Origin: Polynucleobacter kasalickyi
GTDB lineage: Bacteria > Pseudomonadota > Gammaproteobacteria > Burkholderiales > Burkholderiaceae
Direction of reading: 5' to 3'
Assembly (NCBI RefSeq): GCF_900176405.1
Contig: NZ_FWXJ01000005.1
Coordinates: forward strand, 1 to 64,000
Length of the DNA stretch: 64,000 nucleotides
Shown: in pieces, positions 20,168 through 29,901 of the stretch
Position numbering within the stretch: the stretch's first letter is position 1
Layout: each line of letters opens with the position of its first letter
Notes under the pieces: generated by a model
Told to the model about the DNA's origin: nothing
Databases searched by the model: none
What the model saw: only the letters and a program-made list of their open reading frames with translations
Made by a program: the position numbers and the translations under genes

Positions 20168-20962
20168 ATGACTTATTGCGTTGCACTTTGCCTTGAAAAA
20201 GGCATGGTTTTTTTATCGGATACTCGCACGAATGCTGGTGTGGATGCAATTGGAACTTTCAGAAAAATGGTTATTTTTGAAAAGGATAAGAACCGCCTTT
20301 TCACCATGATGAGTTCAGGTAATCTTGCCATTACCCAATCTGTCAAAGAAATGTTGATTCAAGGTCAAAAGTTTGATGGAGTTAATCTCTGGAATGCTAA
20401 AAGTTCTTATGATGCAGCGCTTGTGGTTGGTAAGGCGATACGAGAAGTAAAAGCGCGTGATGAGGAAGCATTAAATAGTTCCAATATCGACTTTAACTGT
20501 AATTTTATTTTTGGTGGCCAAATCAAAGGCGAGAAACATCGTCTCTTTAATATTTATTCTGCTGGAAACTTTGTAGAGTCAACTCCAGAGACATGTTATT
20601 TTCAAATTGGTGAGGCTAAATATGGCAAACCGATTCTTGACCGTGTCATTAACTATGAAACAAGCCTTGAGTTAGCTACCAAATGTGCCCTCATTTCGAT
20701 GGATTCAACCTTAAAAAGTAACATCTCGGTAGGACTCCCACTCGATTTAATGGTTTATCAAAAAGATGCCATCGAGAAACATTTAGCCATTTCAATTGAT
20801 GAGCAAAACCCCTACTTCAGTATGCTCAGAAATCTATGGGGACAAAAATTAACTGAAATTATTATGAGTGTGGAAGATCCGAACTGGTCAGAACAAGATC
20901 ATCAAACAAAAATATCGACTCACTCAAACCGATTAGGACCAATTCCAACGATCGAGAATTAA
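20168..20962 (+). CDS. Proteasome-type protease Anbu
   Basis: An Ntn hydrolase of 264 residues, related to proteasome beta subunits and HslV. It starts MTYCV, so removal of Met would expose Thr as the nucleophile. Asp18 (SDTRTNAG) and Lys33 (TFRKM) fill the other catalytic positions; the GNLAITQ motif follows. This family (Anbu, ancestral beta subunit) is nearly always found with alpha-E, permuted ATP-grasp and transglutaminase-like genes, as here. It lies 33 bp after the transglutaminase gene and ends at a strong terminator. No ATPase partner is adjacent. Confidence 0.93.
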   Translation: MTYCVALCLEKGMVFLSDTRTNAGVDAIGTFRKMVIFEKDKNRLFTMMSSGNLAITQSVKEMLIQGQKFDGVNLWNAKSSYDAALVVGKAIREVKARDEEALNSSNIDFNCNFIFGGQIKGEKHRLFNIYSAGNFVESTPETCYFQIGEAKYGKPILDRVINYETSLELATKCALISMDSTLKSNISVGLPLDLMVYQKDAIEKHLAISIDEQNPYFSMLRNLWGQKLTEIIMSVEDPNWSEQDHQTKISTHSNRLGPIPTIEN

Positions 20963-20982
20963 TTTTAGTTTTTAAAAAAATT

Positions 20983-21010
20983 AAAAGCCTTGATGTAAAT
21001 CAAGGCTTTT
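20983..21010. terminator. Bidirectional intrinsic terminator between Anbu and ppsA
   Basis: A 12-bp perfect stem AAAAGCCTTGAT / ATCAAGGCTTTT with a GTAA loop. A-rich and T-rich ends on both sides let it serve both convergent genes. Confidence 0.92.
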
Positions 21011-21029
21011 GCTTTTCAGAAGAAACAAA

Positions 21030-23408
21030 TTACTTGGCGAGTTCTTCCCAAGTTTTAACTACTGTATCTGGATTTAGGGAGATGGAAGCAATTCCTTTAT
21101 CCATTAACCATTTAGCAAAATCAGGATGATCAGAAGGACCTTGCCCACAAATACCAATATATTTACCTTTGGCATTACAAGCTTGGATAGCTCGCTCAAT
21201 CAGGAATAGAACTGCCGGATCCCTTTCATCAAAGTCAATCGCTAACAATGCCATGCCGGAGTCACGATCTAAACCAAGTGAGAGCTGTGTCAGGTCATTC
21301 GAACCAATAGAGAAACCATCAAAGTATTCAAGGAACTCATCAGCAAGGATGGCATTTGAAGGTACTTCACACATCATCACAATCCGTAAACCATTTTCGC
21401 CACGAACTAATTGATTCTTTGCTAATAGATCAATCACTTTTGCAGCTTGCTGAACAGTTCTAACAAATGGAATCATGATCTCCACGTTCGTAAGCCCCAT
21501 TTCATTTCGGACCCGCTTGATAGCTTCACACTCCATTTCAAATGCTTTTGCAAAATCAGCGGAAATATAGCGTGAGGCCCCTCTAAAACCTAGCATTGGA
21601 TTTTCTTCGTCCGGCTCGTACCTTGTGCCACCAATCAGCTTTTTATACTCATTCGATTTAAAGTCAGAGAGACGAACAATTACCGGTTTGGGGTAGAACG
21701 CTGCACCAATGGTAGCAATCCCCTCTGAGAGCTTATCAACATAAAAAGCCTCCGGACTAGAGTGACCTCTAGCAATACTCTCAATAGCAACTTTTAGATC
21801 AGCGTCAATATTCGGATATTGCAAAATAGCACTCGGATGTACGCCAATATTATTGTTAATAATAAATTCCAAACGGGCAAGCCCAACTCCCTGATTTGGC
21901 AATTGGCAAAAGTTAAATGCTAACTGAGGATTACCCACATTCATCATAATTTTCAGAGGAATCTCAGGTAGAACACCACGATGAACTTCACTTACATCAG
22001 TATCTAGTAAGCCATCATAAATCTTTCCTTCATCCCCTTCGGCACAGGAGACGGTAACCATCGCACCATCCATCAAAACATCGGTAGCATCACCGCAACC
22101 GACCACGGCTGGCACGCCTAACTCCCTAGCAATAATCGCAGCATGACAAGTTCTACCGCCCCGGTTGGTCACAATGGCAGAGGCACGCTTCATCACAGGT
22201 TCCCAATTCGGGTCTGTCATATCTGCCACTAATACATCACCAGGCTGGACACGATCCATCTCAGAAGGATCGCGAATAATACGCACTGGACCAGCACCAA
22301 TTTTCTGACCAATAGCACGTCCGTGGGTTAAAACTGTTGAACTGCCTTTTAATTGATATTTCAACTCCACCTTACCAATAGCTTGGCTTTTGACAGTTTC
22401 TGGACGTGCTTGCAGAATATAAATTTTCTGATCAACGCCATCCTTACCCCATTCAATATCCATTGGGCGGCCATAATGTTCTTCAATAATTAGGGCATAT
22501 TTAGCTAGTTCAATGATGTCCAGATCTTCAAGAGAATACCTATTTCGGGCTTCAAGCGGGACGTCAATCGTTTTTACACGCCCTTCTTCACCCTCTTCCG
22601 TAAAGCGCATTTGAACTAATTTTGAACCCAAATTTCTACGAATAATTGGATAATGATTTGAACGTAAGGATGGTTTAAATACATAGAACTCGTCAGGATT
22701 CACTGCACCTTGGACCACAGTTTCACCAAGTCCATAACTAGACGTAATGAAGATAGCATCTTTGAATCCAGATTCTGTATCAAGCGTAAACATCACGCCT
22801 GAAGCTGCCTTATCAGAACGAACCATTCTTTGTACGCCGGCAGATAACGCAACCTCAGCGTGTAGGAAACCTTTATGCACACGATATGAAATTGCACGGT
22901 CGTTATAAAGAGAAGCGAACACTTCTTTTAAACGAACTAAAACATCTTCAATCCCAACTACATTTAAAAAGCTTTCTTGTTGGCCAGCAAATGATGCATC
23001 TGGTAAGTCTTCTGCGGTGGCAGAGGATCTAACCGCAAATGAACCTAGACCATCACTGTCAAGGGTCTTGAAGGCAATACGAATTTGTTCTTCTAACTTG
23101 GGTTGTAATGGGCTTTCAATAATCCATTGACGAATTTCATTGCCAGCGATTGCTAGGGCTTTCACATCATCAATATTCAAATCTTTTAGACGTTCGATAA
23201 TTCGTTGGGTTAATTGATTATGTTCAAGGAACTCCCGAAATGCGTGAGCTGTTGTTGCAAAACCTGTGGGTACACGTACCCCTTTGGCGTGCAACTGGGA
23301 AATCATTTCACCCAGTGAGGCATTTTTGCCTCCTACAATTTCAACGTCTGTCATTCTTAATTCCTCAAAAGGAATGACATAAGCTGTGGCATGAGTTAAA
23401 TTAGTCAT
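21030..23408 (-). CDS. ppsA: Phosphoenolpyruvate synthase
   Basis: Makes PEP from pyruvate and ATP for gluconeogenesis; 792 residues, the usual length. The N-terminal ATP-grasp/PPDK domain begins [10 protein letters not shown]; the central swivelling domain has the phosphohistidine His422 in GGRTCHAAI; the C-terminal TIM-barrel binds pyruvate, with GSNDLTQL and CGQGPSDHP near the end. AGAGAG precedes the ATG. It is divergent from its regulator gene ppsR, 68 bp away. Confidence 0.98.
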   Translation of the reverse strand: MTNLTHATAYVIPFEELRMTDVEIVGGKNASLGEMISQLHAKGVRVPTGFATTAHAFREFLEHNQLTQRIIERLKDLNIDDVKALAIAGNEIRQWIIESPLQPKLEEQIRIAFKTLDSDGLGSFAVRSSATAEDLPDASFAGQQESFLNVVGIEDVLVRLKEVFASLYNDRAISYRVHKGFLHAEVALSAGVQRMVRSDKAASGVMFTLDTESGFKDAIFITSSYGLGETVVQGAVNPDEFYVFKPSLRSNHYPIIRRNLGSKLVQMRFTEEGEEGRVKTIDVPLEARNRYSLEDLDIIELAKYALIIEEHYGRPMDIEWGKDGVDQKIYILQARPETVKSQAIGKVELKYQLKGSSTVLTHGRAIGQKIGAGPVRIIRDPSEMDRVQPGDVLVADMTDPNWEPVMKRASAIVTNRGGRTCHAAIIARELGVPAVVGCGDATDVLMDGAMVTVSCAEGDEGKIYDGLLDTDVSEVHRGVLPEIPLKIMMNVGNPQLAFNFCQLPNQGVGLARLEFIINNNIGVHPSAILQYPNIDADLKVAIESIARGHSSPEAFYVDKLSEGIATIGAAFYPKPVIVRLSDFKSNEYKKLIGGTRYEPDEENPMLGFRGASRYISADFAKAFEMECEAIKRVRNEMGLTNVEIMIPFVRTVQQAAKVIDLLAKNQLVRGENGLRIVMMCEVPSNAILADEFLEYFDGFSIGSNDLTQLSLGLDRDSGMALLAIDFDERDPAVLFLIERAIQACNAKGKYIGICGQGPSDHPDFAKWLMDKGIASISLNPDTVVKTWEELAK

Positions 23409-23476
23409 AAATACTCTCTAAAAATAAAAAATCTGCACAATATCTAATTCTTTCATTCTATCAGCCAATCCCTCAT

Positions 23477-24301
23477 ATGAATCATCAAGTTCGCACAGTA
23501 TTTATCATTTCAGATGGCACAGGAATTACAGCTGAAACATTTAGTCACTCCATCCTTGCTCAATTTGAAATTAGATTTAAGCAAATAAGATTGCCTTTTA
23601 TCAACACCCTAGAAAAAGCGAGTCAAGCTTTATTAGAAATTAATCATCATGCTGAAAAGAGTGGCGAAAAACCGATCGTTTTTACGACCCTAGTGAATGA
23701 AGAAATTAATGCAGTGATTAATCAAGCAAATGCGATGGTAATGGATATGTTTCATACTTTCGTCGCCCCATTAGAGCTTGAGTTGAAAGTTAAATCTACC
23801 CATGCAATTGGTCAGTTTCACCAAAATATTGATACAGAGAGCTACAGAAATAGGATTGAGGCAATTAACTTTTCTTTAGCGCATGATGATGGGCAGTCCC
23901 ACAAAAATTTAGAAAGCGCAGATGTGATTTTAGTGGGTGTTTCTCGAAGTGGGAAAACACCAACCTGCCTTTATTTAGCGATGCAATACGGGGTAAAGTC
24001 AGCTAACTACCCACTAATTCCAGATGATTTCGAACGAGGGGTTCTACCGTCAGAGTTAAAAAAATACCAAAATAAATTATTTGGATTAACCATCCAAGCA
24101 AATCGGTTGTCAGAGATTAGGAATGAGCGACGCCCAGGTAGTAAATATGCAAGCTTGGATAACTGTCGATACGAGGTTAACGAGGCAGAGGCCATGATGA
24201 AAAGAGAGAATATCACCTGGTTATCCTCAACCCATAAATCAATTGAAGAAATTGCAACAACCATCCTTCAAGTGATTAAGATAGATAAACCAACTGATTA
24301 A
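23477..24301 (+). CDS. ppsR: PEP synthase regulatory protein (kinase/pyrophosphorylase)
   Basis: A DUF299-family enzyme of 274 residues that switches PEP synthase off by ADP-dependent phosphorylation of a Thr next to the catalytic His, and on by phosphate-dependent removal. The N-terminal VFIISDGTGITAETF block and the P-loop GVSRSGKTPTCLYLA (about 157-171) are present. Its divergent pairing with ppsA supports the assignment. Confidence 0.96.
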   Translation: MNHQVRTVFIISDGTGITAETFSHSILAQFEIRFKQIRLPFINTLEKASQALLEINHHAEKSGEKPIVFTTLVNEEINAVINQANAMVMDMFHTFVAPLELELKVKSTHAIGQFHQNIDTESYRNRIEAINFSLAHDDGQSHKNLESADVILVGVSRSGKTPTCLYLAMQYGVKSANYPLIPDDFERGVLPSELKKYQNKLFGLTIQANRLSEIRNERRPGSKYASLDNCRYEVNEAEAMMKRENITWLSSTHKSIEEIATTILQVIKIDKPTD

Positions 24302-24362
24302 ATGTCACTTCATTGGATTGAGTAATTGTAATTATGTTCGATTTGATCATCGATTGTTTCTC

Positions 24363-25220
24363 TTAATTATGCATCAACCGAACTCTGCGGGTTTCAAATA
24401 AAGCCACTGCTGCTGCTGCTGAAACATTTAAAGACTCAACCGACTCTACTTGGGGAATTTTCACACCAAAGCCATCTTGTTGAAATTCCCGACTGACTCC
24501 TTGACCTTCATTACCAAATACCCATGCCAAAGGTGTCTTTAATTTTTCTGAGATTTCATAAAGACTAGAAGCGTTCTCTAATTGAGAACACAATAAAGGA
24601 ATCTCAAGCTCGGCCAATAATTGATATGGTGTTATACCTTCAATGATTTTTAAATTAGCGTGAGCCCCCATTCCAGCTCTCAGGACCTTATTTGACCAGG
24701 CAGCAGCAGTTCCTTTCGAGCAAATAATCTGCTTAAAGCCAGCCGCCGCACAGGTTCTTAATATGGTCCCTACATTACCAGCATCTTGGATCGAATCTAA
24801 AACAACCATATCCTCAGCGTAATTAATTTCGACAACGCTTGGGATTTTTAAGAGGCATTGGAGTAAAGGTGCTTCCGGCATCAAGGTAACGAATTTTTGA
24901 AGCCCCTCATCCAACATGACAAGTTCAGGAAATTTTGTTCCAGTGTCTTGAAAATATTCAATCACAACCTGTAACAGGTTTTTAATTTCAGGATGCTCTA
25001 AACCTGTGGCTGTTGTATAGATTGCCTGAATTTGATTTAGATGCTGCGACTTCACCCATGAATCTAATAGGTGAATCCCTTCAATCAAGGCTAGTCCAGT
25101 CTCTTTTCTTAATTTGTTCGCTTTAGAACCGCCCTCTTGATGAATGATTAGCTCTTTAATTGAATCATTCGATTTTGATTGGATTACTTTGAAAAAAGAG
25201 TGCAAATCGTAATTCATCAT
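24363..25220 (-). CDS. TrmH/SpoU-family RNA methyltransferase
   Basis: An S-adenosylmethionine-dependent 2'-O-methyltransferase of rRNA or tRNA, 285 residues. The C-terminal SPOUT knot is clear from its three motifs: [25 protein letters not shown] and [13 protein letters not shown]. An N-terminal substrate-binding region includes [16 protein letters not shown]. The ATG overlaps the rnhB stop as ATGA. The exact RNA target is uncertain. Confidence 0.92.
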   Translation of the reverse strand: MMNYDLHSFFKVIQSKSNDSIKELIIHQEGGSKANKLRKETGLALIEGIHLLDSWVKSQHLNQIQAIYTTATGLEHPEIKNLLQVVIEYFQDTGTKFPELVMLDEGLQKFVTLMPEAPLLQCLLKIPSVVEINYAEDMVVLDSIQDAGNVGTILRTCAAAGFKQIICSKGTAAAWSNKVLRAGMGAHANLKIIEGITPYQLLAELEIPLLCSQLENASSLYEISEKLKTPLAWVFGNEGQGVSREFQQDGFGVKIPQVESVESLNVSAAAAVALFETRRVRLMHN

Positions 25221-25801
25221 TTACTCCCTGCCAGTATGGCCTTTACCGGTTTAAATGACTTTCTATATTCATCTGTCACACCGTAGGATTTGATTTTTTC
25301 AAGATGCTGCTTCGTTGGGTATCCCATATGATGATTAAAACCATATTCGGGGTATTTTGCATGTAACTCTAACATTTGTTGATCTCGATACACTTTGGCA
25401 ATAATAGAAGCCGCCGAAATTTGGGGTATTTTAGTATCCCCTTTAATAACTGCTTGCGATGGGTAATTTAATTCTGGACAACGATTTCCATCAACTAACA
25501 CCAACTCCGGTTTAATAGGGAAATGATTCAACATCTCATGAAAAGCCCGGGTCATAGCTAAAAGTGAAGCATATAAAATGTTAATTTGGTCAATCTCAGC
25601 AGGGCTAGCTTGACCAATACCCCACGCTAAGGCTTCATTTTTGATGTTGATATTTAGCTCTTCACGTTGTTTACTAGACAACTTTTTAGAGTCATTTAAA
25701 CCGGGTAAGACATACTGATCAGGCAAGATGACAGCCGCTGCCACAACATTACCGACTAAGGGTCCTCTACCCACCTCATCAATACCACAAATGATTTGCA
25801 T
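25217..25801 (-). CDS. rnhB: Ribonuclease HII
   Basis: Cleaves RNA in RNA-DNA hybrids and at single ribonucleotides. The catalytic start [12 protein letters not shown] gives Asp and Glu of the active site; [10 protein letters not shown] and [13 protein letters not shown] supply the other motifs. I chose ATG 25801 (194 residues) because AGAAGG lies seven bases upstream; a frame extending to 25840 would overlap lpxB. It follows lpxB by 10 bases. Confidence 0.97.
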   Translation of the reverse strand: MQIICGIDEVGRGPLVGNVVAAAVILPDQYVLPGLNDSKKLSSKQREELNINIKNEALAWGIGQASPAEIDQINILYASLLAMTRAFHEMLNHFPIKPELVLVDGNRCPELNYPSQAVIKGDTKIPQISAASIIAKVYRDQQMLELHAKYPEYGFNHHMGYPTKQHLEKIKSYGVTDEYRKSFKPVKAILAGSK

Positions 25802-25811
25802 GGTTAGCCTT

Positions 25812-27005
25812 CTATTTGGCTTGTTTAATGGTTTCCTCAATTACTTGAGCAGCAATTTCGTCACTAGGTTTTTTAAGTATGTGATGTAACTCTTCAAAAA
25901 TATCGACTAATTGGGCAACCTGTGCAGGATGCTCTAACCACTCTAATGTAGCCTTTGCCATTACTTTTGGATCCGCTTGATCTTGCAAAAGCTCAGGCAC
26001 TACAAAGTTTTGACATAGGATATTCGGCAACCCGATATATGGTAGATAACCTTGTCTTTTCATAATTTGAGCAGTCAACCATGGAACTGTATAAGAAATT
26101 ACCATTGGTTTTTTCCACAATGCTGCTTCCAGAGTTGCAGTGCCACTAGCAATCAATACAGAGTCAGCAGCTTCTAAAACCTTACTAGAGTTACCATTAA
26201 TCAACTCAACTTTTACATTTGGATAAGTAATTAATAAGTCGTTCTTCAGAAAGACTAACATTTCCATTAACTGCGGAGTTGCTACCGGCACTAAAAAGCG
26301 AATCGATCCTTGGTGCATCTGATACATATGACCAATTGCCTCAAAGAAACCCTTACCAATGTATTCAATTTCAGATTTTCGACTTCCTGGTAAAACTGCA
26401 ATGATAGTTTCATCACTAGCAATCTCCCCAAACTTCAAAAACTGATTCTCAAACAAAAATTGCTTAGCGCTCTTTGGGTCGGGTTTTAAAGGAATTTTAT
26501 TAGCAAGTGGATGGCCAACATAGGTCGCTTTCATTCCAGCTTGATGATAAATACCGGGCTCAAAAGGAAAAATACAAAGCATGTGATCCACAGCTTTTTT
26601 AATATTATCGAGTCGGTTACTACGCCAAGCCCAAATCGATGGACTTATATAGTGAACGGTTGGTATGTTGATTGTTTTACATTTTTTCTCAACAAACAAA
26701 TTAAAGTCTGGTGCATCAATACCAACGTAAACACTGGGTGGATTTTGATAGATACTCTTAATTAATTGTTTGCGAATCGATAAGATGGCGGGTAGTTGTT
26801 TTAGCGCCTCGACATAACCTCGGACACTGAGAGTCGACATATCCCAATTCGATTCAAAACCAACGGATGCCATGTGAGAACCACCGATACCATTTAATTG
26901 ATAATTAGAGGTAAAAGGATTTCCCTTCAAACCTGATACTAATTCCGCACCCAGCAGGTCGCCAGATGGCTCGCCTGCAACGCAGGTGATCATTTGATTT
27001 GTCAT
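25812..27005 (-). CDS. lpxB: Lipid-A-disaccharide synthase
   Basis: Joins UDP-2,3-diacylglucosamine and lipid X into the lipid A disaccharide at the inner membrane. 397 residues, GT19 family. [16 protein letters not shown] at the N-terminus, [11 protein letters not shown] and [14 protein letters not shown] [13 protein letters not shown] in the middle, and [19 protein letters not shown] in the C-terminal sugar-nucleotide half are all present. It follows lpxA by three bases. Confidence 0.98.
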   Translation of the reverse strand: MTNQMITCVAGEPSGDLLGAELVSGLKGNPFTSNYQLNGIGGSHMASVGFESNWDMSTLSVRGYVEALKQLPAILSIRKQLIKSIYQNPPSVYVGIDAPDFNLFVEKKCKTINIPTVHYISPSIWAWRSNRLDNIKKAVDHMLCIFPFEPGIYHQAGMKATYVGHPLANKIPLKPDPKSAKQFLFENQFLKFGEIASDETIIAVLPGSRKSEIEYIGKGFFEAIGHMYQMHQGSIRFLVPVATPQLMEMLVFLKNDLLITYPNVKVELINGNSSKVLEAADSVLIASGTATLEAALWKKPMVISYTVPWLTAQIMKRQGYLPYIGLPNILCQNFVVPELLQDQADPKVMAKATLEWLEHPAQVAQLVDIFEELHHILKKPSDEIAAQVIEETIKQAK

Positions 27006-27008
27006 AAA

Positions 27009-27818
27009 TTAACGGATAATGCCGCGTTTAGAGGCAGTGATAAAATTCAAAAATTCCTGAAGCTTCTCGGTAGTTTCTAAAGAAATTGGCGCGATATTAT
27101 TACTTGATGTAATCATATTTTGGATGGCAACTTTGGCATCTTCAAAAGTTAAGCCATCCTTATATAAAATTTTATACGCTTGCCTTAAGGCAGTAACTGT
27201 CTCAGCAGAAAAGCCTCTGCGTTTTAACCCCTCAGCATTCAAACCATGTGGAGAAGCCTTATCACCTGCAGCAATCACAAACGGTGGGATATCTTGAACT
27301 AAGGCAGATGCTCCACCTAACATGGAGTGCTGACCAATCCGAACAAATTGATGAACTCCAGACATACCACCTAAAATAGCCCAATCCTCCACTATTACAT
27401 GGCCGGCAATCTGGGCGTTACTCGAAAATATCGTGTGGTTACCAACTTGGCAGTCATGAGCAATATGAACATACGCCATGATCCAGTTGTCATTACCAAT
27501 CACAGTTTTACCAAGATCCTGACTCGTTCCAGTGTGAATCGTCGTGAACTCTCGAATAGTATTTCGATCACCAATAACTAACTCGGTATCCTCGCCCTGA
27601 TATTTCATATCTTGAGGAACCCCACCTACAGCGGCAAAATGACTAATCTTATTGTCTTCACCAATAGTGGTTTTACCTTCAATGACTGTATGAGAACCCA
27701 CTTGCGTACGAGCACCAATCTTCACATTGGGCCCAATAATTGCATACGGCCCAATTTGTGCAGTAGGATCAATGATTGCTAAGGGGTCAACAATAGCAGT
27801 CGAATGAATAAGAGACAT
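27009..27818 (-). CDS. lpxA: UDP-N-acetylglucosamine acyltransferase
   Basis: First step of lipid A synthesis: moves a hydroxyacyl chain from ACP to UDP-GlcNAc. 269 residues. The left-handed beta helix is seen as hexapeptide repeats (residues about 5-185), with the family block [27 protein letters not shown] containing the catalytic His. I start at ATG 27818, after AGGGTGAG, rather than the longer frame to 27875, which would overlap fabZ. It lies one base after the fabZ stop. Confidence 0.98.
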   Translation of the reverse strand: MSLIHSTAIVDPLAIIDPTAQIGPYAIIGPNVKIGARTQVGSHTVIEGKTTIGEDNKISHFAAVGGVPQDMKYQGEDTELVIGDRNTIREFTTIHTGTSQDLGKTVIGNDNWIMAYVHIAHDCQVGNHTIFSSNAQIAGHVIVEDWAILGGMSGVHQFVRIGQHSMLGGASALVQDIPPFVIAAGDKASPHGLNAEGLKRRGFSAETVTALRQAYKILYKDGLTFEDAKVAIQNMITSSNNIAPISLETTEKLQEFLNFITASKRGIIR

Positions 27819-27819
27819 T

Positions 27820-28269
27820 TCACTCACCCTTTTGACGAATCGCACATAATAAATCGGCTTGAGCAACAATCTCATTGTCTACTGTGGCAAAAGCAGTAAA
27901 TTTCCAAATTCCAGCCTTATTACGGATGACTTCAGCATTTAAGATTAATTGATCACCAGGCGTAACTGGTTTTTTAAATCTTGCATTATCGATGCCTGCA
28001 AAATAATAAACTGTATCTGGTTTTTGCTCTTGAGAAAAAGCAAGTAAAGCAGAAGCTTGAGCTAGAGATTCCAAAATGAGAACGCCTGGCATTACAGGAA
28101 ATTCTGGGAAATGTCCTTGGAAATAAGGTTCATTCACGGACACATTTTTCAAGGCTTTAATTCTCTTACTTGGCTCAAGTTCGAGTACTCTATCCACAAG
28201 AAGGATAGGATACCGATGGGGTAGAAGTTTGAGAATACGATTTATATTCATATTCAAATGATCAGTCAT
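27820..28269 (-). CDS. fabZ: 3-hydroxyacyl-ACP dehydratase
   Basis: Dehydrates 3-hydroxyacyl-ACP in fatty acid synthesis. 149 residues, single hotdog fold. The active-site His lies in [23 protein letters not shown], the family signature, which also has the catalytic Glu. [15 protein letters not shown] opens the fold. It sits between lpxD and lpxA, the normal position, where it competes for the shared hydroxyacyl-ACP pool. Confidence 0.98.
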   Translation of the reverse strand: MTDHLNMNINRILKLLPHRYPILLVDRVLELEPSKRIKALKNVSVNEPYFQGHFPEFPVMPGVLILESLAQASALLAFSQEQKPDTVYYFAGIDNARFKKPVTPGDQLILNAEVIRNKAGIWKFTAFATVDNEIVAQADLLCAIRQKGE

Positions 28270-28276
28270 TATTTAT

Positions 28277-29329
28277 TTACCCTTTAATTAACTTTCTTAC
28301 TTGTTGACGCAATTTATCTAAACCACGCAAAATCGCAGCATTTTTTTCCCATTGCGCATGTTGTGTAAATGGAAAAACACCTGTGAAATGAAGACCAGGA
28401 GTAGTGACTGATTTGGTAATGGACGTACCACCTGAAACAGTTGTCCTATCTGCAATTTGCAAATGCCCAGAAAAATTTGAATAACCACCAACAATACATA
28501 AATTACCCAACTCTGTACTTCCAGCTACCCCAGAACAACCTGCCATGACACAATGATCACCTAGTTTAACGTTATGTCCAATTTGAACTTGATTATCAAA
28601 TTTACATCCATTTCCAATCACTGTATCAGCCATGGCACCACGATCAACAGTCGTAGATGCCCCCATTTCAACATCATTACCAACGATTACTCTACCTGTT
28701 TGAGGTATCTTAACCCACTCTCCTCCAGTTGATGAAAAGTCAGGAGCAAAGCCAAAACCATCAGAACCTATCACGACCCCACCATGGAGAATGCAACGCT
28801 GACCAATCTGACACTCATCATAAATAACTGTCATTGGGAAGATTTTTGAAAAAGATCCGACCTTCACATTTTTACCAATATGAACATGGCCCTCAAGAAT
28901 TACTTTTTCACCGATTTGTGCTCCTGATTTTACGGTACAAAACGGACCAATCTTTGCCGAAGAAGCAATCACCGCTCCAGGCTCAATCACCGCAGTAGGA
29001 TGAATAGAACCAATTTCATCGAGCTTCGTTAATTTCTCAAATTCTTGAGCAACTCTAGCAAAAAGCGCATAAGGATTTTTTGCAACTAAATAGTTTCGTG
29101 ATTGCGTAGACTCGCCGGAAACAAATTGATAATCAGCCTCACTCAATATCAGAGCTCCAGCTGCACTTGTAACAGCCTGAGTACGGTAGAGTGGATTCAC
29201 CAGAAAAGAAAGCTGCTTATCATTTGCAACCGATAAGGGAGATAAGCCTTCAATTACAAAATCTTTATCTCCATGTAACACGAAGTCAAATTGACCAGTT
29301 AGTTTGCTAAGGTTCAATGAGTTGGACAT
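28277..29329 (-). CDS. lpxD: UDP-3-O-acylglucosamine N-acyltransferase
   Basis: Third step of lipid A synthesis; adds the N-linked hydroxyacyl chain. 350 residues: an N-terminal uridine-binding domain (to about 105), a hexapeptide beta helix (about 110-315), and a C-terminal helix. The catalytic-His region [23 protein letters not shown] is present. It lies 35 bp after ompH and seven bases before fabZ. Confidence 0.98.
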   Translation of the reverse strand: MSNSLNLSKLTGQFDFVLHGDKDFVIEGLSPLSVANDKQLSFLVNPLYRTQAVTSAAGALILSEADYQFVSGESTQSRNYLVAKNPYALFARVAQEFEKLTKLDEIGSIHPTAVIEPGAVIASSAKIGPFCTVKSGAQIGEKVILEGHVHIGKNVKVGSFSKIFPMTVIYDECQIGQRCILHGGVVIGSDGFGFAPDFSSTGGEWVKIPQTGRVIVGNDVEMGASTTVDRGAMADTVIGNGCKFDNQVQIGHNVKLGDHCVMAGCSGVAGSTELGNLCIVGGYSNFSGHLQIADRTTVSGGTSITKSVTTPGLHFTGVFPFTQHAQWEKNAAILRGLDKLRQQVRKLIKG

Positions 29330-29364
29330 ACTTTTTAGATAACTTACAAAGAATAGTAAATAAA

Positions 29365-29883
29365 TTACTTATTCAATGCTGACAACACATCATTCGTAAT
29401 ATCAATTCTAGGATTTACATAAGCCGCATCTTGAACAACTAAGTCTAACTTTTTCTGTTCAACAATTGATTTCAGAACTTGATTTGCTCTTTCAAAAATT
29501 TTAGCTCTCTCTTCAGCGCCTCGACGTTGCGAGTCTTCAATCAATTCTCTTTGCTTTCTCTGAAGTTCGCGATCATGATCTGCTAATTCACGTTGTTTAC
29601 GGATACGATCCGCTTCAGGGAGAATCGCAGCATCTTTATCCAACTGAGCTGCTTCAGTCTTGATTTTGGCAATACCATCACGGACTTCTTTCTCACGCTG
29701 TCCAAATTCATTTTGCATTTTACTTTGAGCTTCTTTGGCAATTTTGGACTCATTGAGAATACGCTCGAGACTTACATAAGCAATTTTTGCAGATGCCTCT
29801 TGTCCATGAGATAAAACAGGAAGAGTAATTAATAAAGAAAGACCTAACAAATTTATTAAGCGTTGAATTTTAAGCAGCTTCAT
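29365..29883 (-). CDS. ompH: OmpH/Skp-like periplasmic chaperone
   Basis: A 172-residue periplasmic holdase that escorts unfolded outer-membrane proteins to BAM. An N-terminal signal peptide (about residues 1-28, core [13 protein letters not shown]) precedes the short beta segment [11 protein letters not shown] and a long charged coiled-coil hairpin (about 50-145). The position directly after bamA is conserved. Confidence 0.95.
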   Translation of the reverse strand: MKLLKIQRLINLLGLSLLITLPVLSHGQEASAKIAYVSLERILNESKIAKEAQSKMQNEFGQREKEVRDGIAKIKTEAAQLDKDAAILPEADRIRKQRELADHDRELQRKQRELIEDSQRRGAEERAKIFERANQVLKSIVEQKKLDLVVQDAAYVNPRIDITNDVLSALNK

Positions 29884-29901
29884 GAAAAGATTCCTAGAAA
29901 A

